Below, piece by piece: positions 8,708-13,221 of a stretch of 13,221 bases of DNA. How positions within the stretch are numbered: position 1 is the stretch's first letter; each line of letters opens with the position of its first letter. The position numbers were made by a program, and so were the translations under genes. The DNA comes from Ophiosphaerella korrae (Eukaryota; Ascomycota; Dothideomycetes; Pleosporales; Phaeosphaeriaceae), in assembly GCA_028456385.1 (NCBI GenBank), contig JALNQF010000828.1:1-13221 (forward strand), written 5' to 3'. The notes below the pieces were generated by a model. The model was not told the DNA's origin, did no database searches, and worked only from the letters and a program-made list of their open reading frames with translations.

Positions 8708-8877
8708 TACTACGTTATAGCGTAAAATAGCTTACTTTAACCTAGTATACTATAATATAATATAAGATATTATTTATAGTCTACTTCTACTATATTCTTA
8801 TACATTTACGTATTATACCTAGTCTCTTTGTATAATATATACTATTGTTAAGATAGTTTACTTACTTTAGTACGTAC

Positions 8878-10401
8878 CTACTTCTTTAACTTCTTCCTAT
8901 TACTACACGTACTAAAGTCCTTAAGAGTAGCTAAGTACGCTCTATCTTTAACTATTAAGGTCTCCTCTACTTAAACCTACTTTCTTTTATACGATTTTCG
9001 TTGCGTTATAGCTTTATTTACTACCTAAAGCTTAGCGTTTTCTTTTTATACTAATACTAGCTTATATACTATTACTACTACGCCTTTAGTAAAGTATTTA
9101 AAGTACTTCGCTAGACTTATTAGTAAGCTATCTATATACTTCTAAATCCTTACCTTTATAAGTATTAATTACAACCCTAATTATAGGGTATTACTTAGTG
9201 TTTATAACTACTAGGGCTTGTTATTAGGTAAGAGTAGTAAAGGAGTATGTAGCTTAATATTAAGAGTTAATATAACCTATTCTAGGTTAAATAAGGCTAA
9301 TCTAGCGCCTTAAAACTCTCTTTAGATATTCTTAGGAGTAATTACTATATTATAGGCGCACTTAAAGTATAGTAAGAACTCTTATTTTATAATATAGCTA
9401 ATCTAGTAGTATATAAGTACTTTAACTTAGTACCTATATACTTTCTTTAAAGGGGCAAAACAGCTTATATTAAGTAGCTATAAGAGGTATAATACGTGCG
9501 TAAGTATATAAAAAGTAATAATCTTATTATTTTTATAGTAGTTCTTAAATTTAAGTAAGTTGTAGCTTTTATAGCTATTAATAATAAGTAAACATACTAT
9601 CCTAATAGTACGCATATTTATATACTTATTAAAGTGCTTTAACTATATAAGACTAAGCGTATTAGTTATCTAGCTATTTTTAGAGACTCTAATAACTTAG
9701 TCTTAGGGTATTTTGCTATCCTTATACTAGTTTAATAGGTAGTAGTGCGCTTTAAGGATAATAAAGAGTAGAATAGCCTACCTAGTTATATTAATACTTA
9801 TAATAGCTATTACCTACTCTTTATTACTTAGCTAGATTACTTTTAGGTATAAACGTCTCTTTAAGGCTATAACAACTATATTTACTATAATCTAGCCTAT
9901 TATAAAGCCTATCTCGTTAAAGTTATATAAGTTATTATCTAGGATACTATACTTAGCTTTAGTATTAGCTACTAGCTTAAACTACTCTTGTATAAGGTTA
10001 AAATCCTTATAGAGGGCTTTCTTATAGTTATACTTATAATTAAACCTTATTTTAAGCTTAGGGTAGCGCTTAACAAACGTACTAGGCTAGTTTATACTAA
10101 CTTAGGCTAGATTATACTTAGCGCGCAAGGAATTAGCTATATTAGCTACGTCTATAAGCTAGGAGGGGAATCTATACTTAATAAGGTTAAGGATATACTT
10201 AATAATTATACTCTCCTAAAGCTTAGTTAGATTACTTAAGTTAGGAATAGTATCTACGCGTAAAGGTTATCTAGCGCGTTAATTACTTAGTGTCTTATAA
10301 GAGACGTTATAGATAGATATAGTATATTATAGTAAGAGATTTACGTCTTGTTTAATAACTTAAAGAGTAAGCTATACTTATTGTTTATTTAAAGGTTCTA
10401 T
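8878..10401 (-). pseudogene. Fot1/pogo transposase (DDE_1 family), RIP-inactivated
   Basis: One minus-strand frame (codon tops divisible by three) reads about 508 codons without an indel but with more than 30 TAA/TAG stops at Gln, Trp or Arg positions. N-terminus: ATA at 10399-10401, probably a mutated ATG, then a helix-turn-helix segment (S-I-Y-N-V-S-Y-K-T-L near 10275-10320) and the CENP-B/Tc5-like DNA-binding part with F-V-K-R-Y-P-K-L-K near 10050-10080. Catalytic domain: Y-N-F-N-E-I-G-F near 9916 (Y-N-F-D-E-T-G-F), I-I-N-S-Y-K-S-Y near 9577 (I-I-D-G-Y-E-S-Y), and L-L-N-I-S-C-F-A-P-L-K near 9470 (L-Q-P-L-D-V-x-C-F-A-P-L-K). The second and third acidic positions are 35 residues apart, as in the family's DD35D. 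The C-terminus has V-I-L-T-L-N-I-K-L-H-T-P and a Lys/Arg-rich tail. The TAG at 8878-8880 may be the native stop or a lost Gln. Confidence 0.93.
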
Positions 10402-10437
10402 GTATTATTATTATTACAATATTAGAAGGTAGTAGGT

Positions 10438-10503
10438 ATTTTAGTAAAAGCTTAGTAAAAGTAAGTAACTCGCTTATATAAGTAACTTACCTATAGAGTA
10501 CGT
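10438..10503 (-). repeat. Fot1-like right terminal inverted repeat
   Basis: Reverse complement of 8642-8707 except for 11 transitions in 66 bases. Its two internal motifs (aagttactt and gagttactt on the minus strand) keep the 17-base spacing seen in the left repeat. It lies about 36 bp before the presumed transposase start. Confidence 0.93.
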
Positions 10504-10505
10504 TA
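10504..10505. repeat. TA target duplication, right copy
   Basis: TA directly outside the right terminal inverted repeat. Removing the transposon and one TA rejoins the Gypsy protease frame as K-G-L-V-D, confirming the insertion boundary at base level. Confidence 0.88.
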
Positions 10506-11480
10506 ATCCTTTTATTCTTTCTCTTCTTATTTTTACTAGGAGTTTAATAAGTCTTTTAGTATTAATAGCGTTATAGCTACTAGATATATATTTAGTATTA
10601 GCTATTTACTTAAAAAAGACTTAATCTTATAATCTTTATTTATCTTTTACTAGAATTCTTAGAGTATCTTAATCTCTTTATATTATTTATACTTCTCTAG
10701 TGTATAGGTTTACTACATTAGATTAATATATTAGTTATTTATAAGTATCTTACTTGTATTTATATCTAGATCTCTTATAAAAGAAATATCTAGATCCTAT
10801 CTTATTAGAATAGTAAGTAAAGTAGTTATTATAGTAATATCTTATCTATAATAGTAGTAGATAGTTTAGGTTACGTAAGTATAGCTAGTATTATAGTTCT
10901 TATATTAATACTAGATCTATAATAATTAGTACCTAATTATTATTGTATATAATAATTTATATTACTAGGTTTACTCTACTTTACGTATCTAGCGTTCTTT
11001 ATCTTACTATTCTTTTACTAAGTAGTAACTATCTACTAGTCTTTAGATTTCTTTTGTAAATCTATCTTATACCTTAGTATTCTCTTACTTTAGCTCTAGC
11101 GTTCTAAGTACTATTTTATATTTAGAGGTTTTAAGCTCTTAGTTTTCTTTTTTATTTTTATCCTAGGCTATATATACTTACTTTCTTAGATATAGTATTA
11201 TCTTATACTTATACTCTACTCTTCTTTAGTATAGCTAAAAGTATTCTAAAGTATCTATCTTAGCTTATTTTTACTTTAGCTAATACTTCTTTATATAGCT
11301 TTATACTCTTAGTAGTATATTTATAGCTTTTACTTTATTATTTAATATAAGGTTAGTTAGCTTTATAGTAATCTTATAGTAGTAATATCTTTTACTTATA
11401 TCTTACTACTAGAGGTTTGTAGTCTTGTAATCTCTCTTCTCTTAGCTTCCTCTAGAGATTACTTCTTATTCTTCCTCTCT
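10506..11480 (-). pseudogene. Gypsy gag-pol linker and protease N-terminus
   Basis: This minus-strand part lies between the Gag zinc knuckle and the protease active site. At its low-coordinate end (10506-10560) it reads L-I-K-L-L-V-K-I-R-R-E-R-I-K-G, the strand leading into the protease L-V-D-S-G-A motif that continues at 8641 beyond the Fot1 insertion. The rest, about 10600-11480, follows the T-rich plus-strand composition of the element but contains no motif I can name. It is probably the variable Gag C-terminus and Gag-Pol junction. Confidence 0.65.
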
Positions 11481-12290
11481 ATTATTATCTTACCTCTTAA
11501 GTATATTAACTTATTATATAATCTTATTCTTTACGTAGTAATTCTTTACTAAGTACTCTATTTTACTATACTTATAGTATTTTTAGCTTTCTACTCTTTT
11601 AGAGTTCTTATAGTAATAGTTTTCCTATTTTCTTAGGTTTATATTATTAATATATATCTTATCTAGCGTAAAGTATCTATAACTACTCTAAACTTAGTTG
11701 TTTTTATATTTATATTAGTACTTATACTTAGGTTTATAGTTTTTACTTTCTATATATAGTACCCTATATTCTTAGCTTCTACTATATATTTTTATATATA
11801 GTTATTAACTTAAATTATTTCTTTTATTACGTCTTCTAACGTCTTAATTATAGCTCTACTACGTATTAGCTTACTTTAAACGTTACTTTTAAGTTACTAT
11901 TAAAATAACCTTATTAATAACTTGTTATTTTATTCTATTTATATATTGTAGCTTTAGAACTTATAAATATAGTCTACTACTACCTTATATTATTATAGCT
12001 ACTATATTACGCGCTCTACTACTACTATTTTGTTTACTAGTAAAAAAGCGTATTATACTTTATCTTTAAACTTAATCTATTCTTTAAATATCTTGTTTTA
12101 ATTACTATTATTATTATTAAGGTATTTTTTAAAGTGTAGTATAACTTATTTCTTTACTTTACCCTTTATATAAGATAATATAAGTATAGCTTTATCTTTA
12201 TTTTTTACTTAGTCTACTTTAAAGAAGAGATTAAGTTATAAGATCTATAGCTTAAGCTTATTCTATTTTCTATAGTAGAGGTCTAGCTTA
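11481..12290 (-). pseudogene. Gypsy gag remnant with eroded CCHC zinc knuckle
   Basis: Near the start of the minus-strand coding region, about 11950-12100 reads D-K-V-*-Y-A-F-L-L-V with V-V-V-E-R-V, like the helix-rich Gag segment ending in K-V-x-Y-A-x-x-x-L. The nucleocapsid knuckle is at 11538-11583: Y-Y-K-Y-S-K-I-E-Y-L-V-K-N-Y fits C-Y-K-C-G-K-I-G-H-L-V-K-N-C, so all three Cys and the His now read Tyr, each by one C-to-T or G-to-A change. Gag packages element RNA; this copy cannot. Start and end are approximate. Confidence 0.78.
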
Positions 12291-12351
12291 GTAACCTTAG
12301 AAGTAGTAGTATAAGTTACTCTTATACGCTAGTTATCTATATTTATTAATA
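12291..12351 (-). other. Gypsy 5' leader with unreadable primer-binding site
   Basis: These bases lie between the 5' LTR edge and the start of recognisable gag. In the minus orientation the sequence after the LTR begins tattaataaatatagataac. A tRNA primer site should lie here and begin TGG near the LTR; TAA in the second to fifth bases could be a RIP-changed TGG, but I cannot assign a tRNA. Confidence 0.35.
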
Positions 12352-12795
12352 TATTAAGACCTTAGAACAAAGTAAAAGTAATAAAGGTAAGTAAGCTTTT
12401 ATAAAATAAGTAAAGTCGATAAATAAGTTAGTTACTTAACTTAATTAATAGTTAGCTTATATTAGAGTATTACAAAGTATATAAGTATTAATAGATAGAT
12501 AAGAATCTAATTAAAATATTAGTTATAATACTCTATTTAGATAAAAGTATAAAGAAGAGATTAAATACAATAGTCTATAAAAGTCTATTAACGTTCCTAT
12601 ATACTTACTATCTAGTATTTATTTCTAAGCGCTTACTCTAGAGCGTTTACTCTAGAGCGCTTATTCTAAAGCGTTTACTCTAGAGTATTTACTCTAGAGC
12701 GTTTACTACTAAATAGTTACGTATTCTACTATACTATATTACCTAGCCTAATTACGTATAATATAATAGCTTACTTACTACGTAGTATTATAATA
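12352..12795 (-). repeat. Gypsy 5' LTR (right copy)
   Basis: This 444-bp copy pairs with 4294-4719. It has an 18-bp longer stretch near 12470-12500 and otherwise mostly transition differences. In element orientation it is the 5' LTR, preceding gag. It keeps slightly more CpG and CpA than the left copy (for example in the minisatellite units), so the two LTRs were mutated unevenly. Confidence 0.92.
12632..12710. repeat. LTR minisatellite, 14-bp unit x5 plus a partial copy
   Basis: Units start at 12632, 12646, 12660, 12674 and 12688, with a partial copy at 12702; the consensus is near tttactctagagcg. Copy number matches the left LTR exactly. Unit ends read gcg here where the left copy often has gtg or gag. 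Confidence 0.92.
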
Positions 12796-13110
12796 GTAGC
12801 TATAAAAGGTATAAAATATACGTAAGTATATAAAGAGTAATAATCTAATTAATTTTATAGTAATTTTTAAATTTAAGTAAGTTATAGCTCTTATAGCTAT
12901 TAATAATAAGTTAATATACTATCTTAATAGTACGCGTCTTTATATATATATTAAAGTACTTTAACTATATAAAACTAAGTATATTAGTTATCTAGCTATT
13001 ATTAGAGACTTTAATAACCTAGTTATAGAGTATATTACTATTCTTATACTAGCTTAATAAGTAGTAGTACGCCTTTAGTATAATAAAGGCTAAGATAGCT
13101 TACTTAGTAT
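12796..13110 (-). pseudogene. Second Fot1/pogo transposase copy, internal fragment
   Basis: The sequence matches 9474 to about 9790 of the complete Fot1-like element in the same orientation, with no indel over at least the first 100 bases. It covers the middle of the catalytic domain, including the second acidic site, whose codon (12899-12901) also reads Asn. It begins exactly at the Gypsy LTR edge, three bases short of the third catalytic codon, and similarity ends at about 13110 after a one-base gap. It has more differences, including transversions, than expected of a recent copy, so it is probably an older family member. Confidence 0.88.
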
Positions 13111-13221
13111 AAGGTAGACTTTACGCAAGATAACTTAATAAGGCAGTTTTAATAATTAACTAAAAAGAGTAAATAGTAGATAAAGCTATCTAAGTAAGTA
13201 CTAGGTATATATACCTAGTAG
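13111..13221. other. Unassigned tail of the window
   Basis: After the Fot1-like similarity ends, the last 111 bases match nothing else I recognise in the window. They keep two CpA steps near 13126 and 13144, so RIP looks incomplete here. The final bases form a palindrome listed separately. Confidence 0.5.
13199..13220. repeat. 22-bp perfect palindrome
   Basis: Positions 13199-13220 equal their own reverse complement; each arm is tactaggtata. Palindromes are easy to form in RIP DNA but 22 bases without mismatch is long. It may belong to an element end cut by the window border. Confidence 0.8.

Larger units (their letters stand above)
8642..10503 (-). mobile_element. Fot1/pogo-type DNA transposon inserted in the Gypsy protease
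   Basis: The 1,862-bp element has 66-bp terminal inverted repeats starting ACGTACTCTA, a flanking TA duplication and a single minus-strand transposase frame. This size and structure match fungal Fot1/pogo elements. It lies within the Gypsy protease coding region, so it arrived after the Gypsy element. It is less AT-saturated and keeps more TpG and CpA than the surrounding retroelement, consistent with younger age or fewer RIP cycles, but its transposase is still destroyed. Confidence 0.95.
4294..12795 (-). mobile_element. Ty3/Gypsy chromovirus, complete but RIP-killed, carrying a nested DNA transposon
   Basis: Two LTRs in direct orientation (4294-4719 and 12352-12795) bound minus-strand gag, protease, RT, RNase H, integrase and chromodomain. 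That order, with the chromodomain after integrase, defines a chromovirus. A polypurine tract abuts the left LTR, confirming minus orientation. Removing the 1,862-bp Fot1-like insertion and one TA leaves a retroelement of about 6.6 kb. LTR termini read TA...TA on the plus strand, consistent with TG...CA after RIP. The five bases outside each end differ (ctatt on the left, gtagc on the right), so no target duplication is seen. Confidence 0.93.

Noticed and set aside
12796..12800. Gypsy target duplication using the shared agctat near both ends
   Set aside because: It would require an LTR end that does not match the other LTR (c against g) and termini not of TG...CA type; the word also occurs naturally in the Fot1 sequence at 9476.
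1..13221. AT-rich bacterial, plastid or mitochondrial DNA
   Set aside because: Copia, chromodomain Gypsy and Fot1 elements occur together with a RIP signature; there are no organelle genes, tRNAs or bacterial reading frames.

Overview
The window is an AT-rich, gene-free block of nested, dead transposable elements. It almost certainly comes from a filamentous ascomycete (Pezizomycotina) in which repeat-induced point mutation (RIP) operates or once operated. TpG and CpA are almost absent over kilobases while TpA is in great excess. Remnant proteins read through dense TAA/TAG codons where CAA, CAG or TGG are expected, and the element families (Copia, chromodomain Gypsy, Fot1/pogo) are typical of such genomes. 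I cannot name the species. No intact protein gene, tRNA, rRNA or CRISPR array is visible.

Layout: (1) 1-961 holds a period-17 repeat with inverted copies at the very start, a small hairpin, and a degraded plus-strand reading frame (~126-905) that I cannot identify. (2) 962-4293 is a plus-strand Ty1/Copia element: a putative 5' LTR (962-1207) that oddly escaped RIP, then gag, protease, integrase and the first part of reverse transcriptase. It is cut off where the next element begins. (3) 4294-12795 is a complete minus-strand Ty3/Gypsy chromovirus: 5' LTR 12352-12795, gag with CCHC knuckle, protease, RT, RNase H, integrase, chromodomain, polypurine tract and 3' LTR 4294-4719. (4) Inside its protease is a complete 1,862-bp Fot1/pogo DNA transposon (8642-10503) with 66-bp terminal inverted repeats, a TA target duplication and a 1.5-kb transposase frame with no indel but more than 30 stops; all three catalytic Asp codons now read Asn. 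(5) 12796-13110 is a piece of a second Fot1-like copy starting at the Gypsy LTR edge. (6) 13111-13221 is unassigned and ends in a 22-bp palindrome.

History: the Fot1 element entered the Gypsy element. The Gypsy element now joins a Copia fragment on its left to a Fot1 fragment on its right with no visible target duplication, which points to recombination or deletion rather than one simple insertion. RIP acted on all of it. The points most worth a second look are the un-mutated Copia LTR, the triple Asp-to-Asn loss in the transposase, the tetranucleotide repeat that seems to be a RIP-converted integrase motif, the chimeric Gypsy flanks, and the unidentified frames at ~126-905 and 4735-5340.
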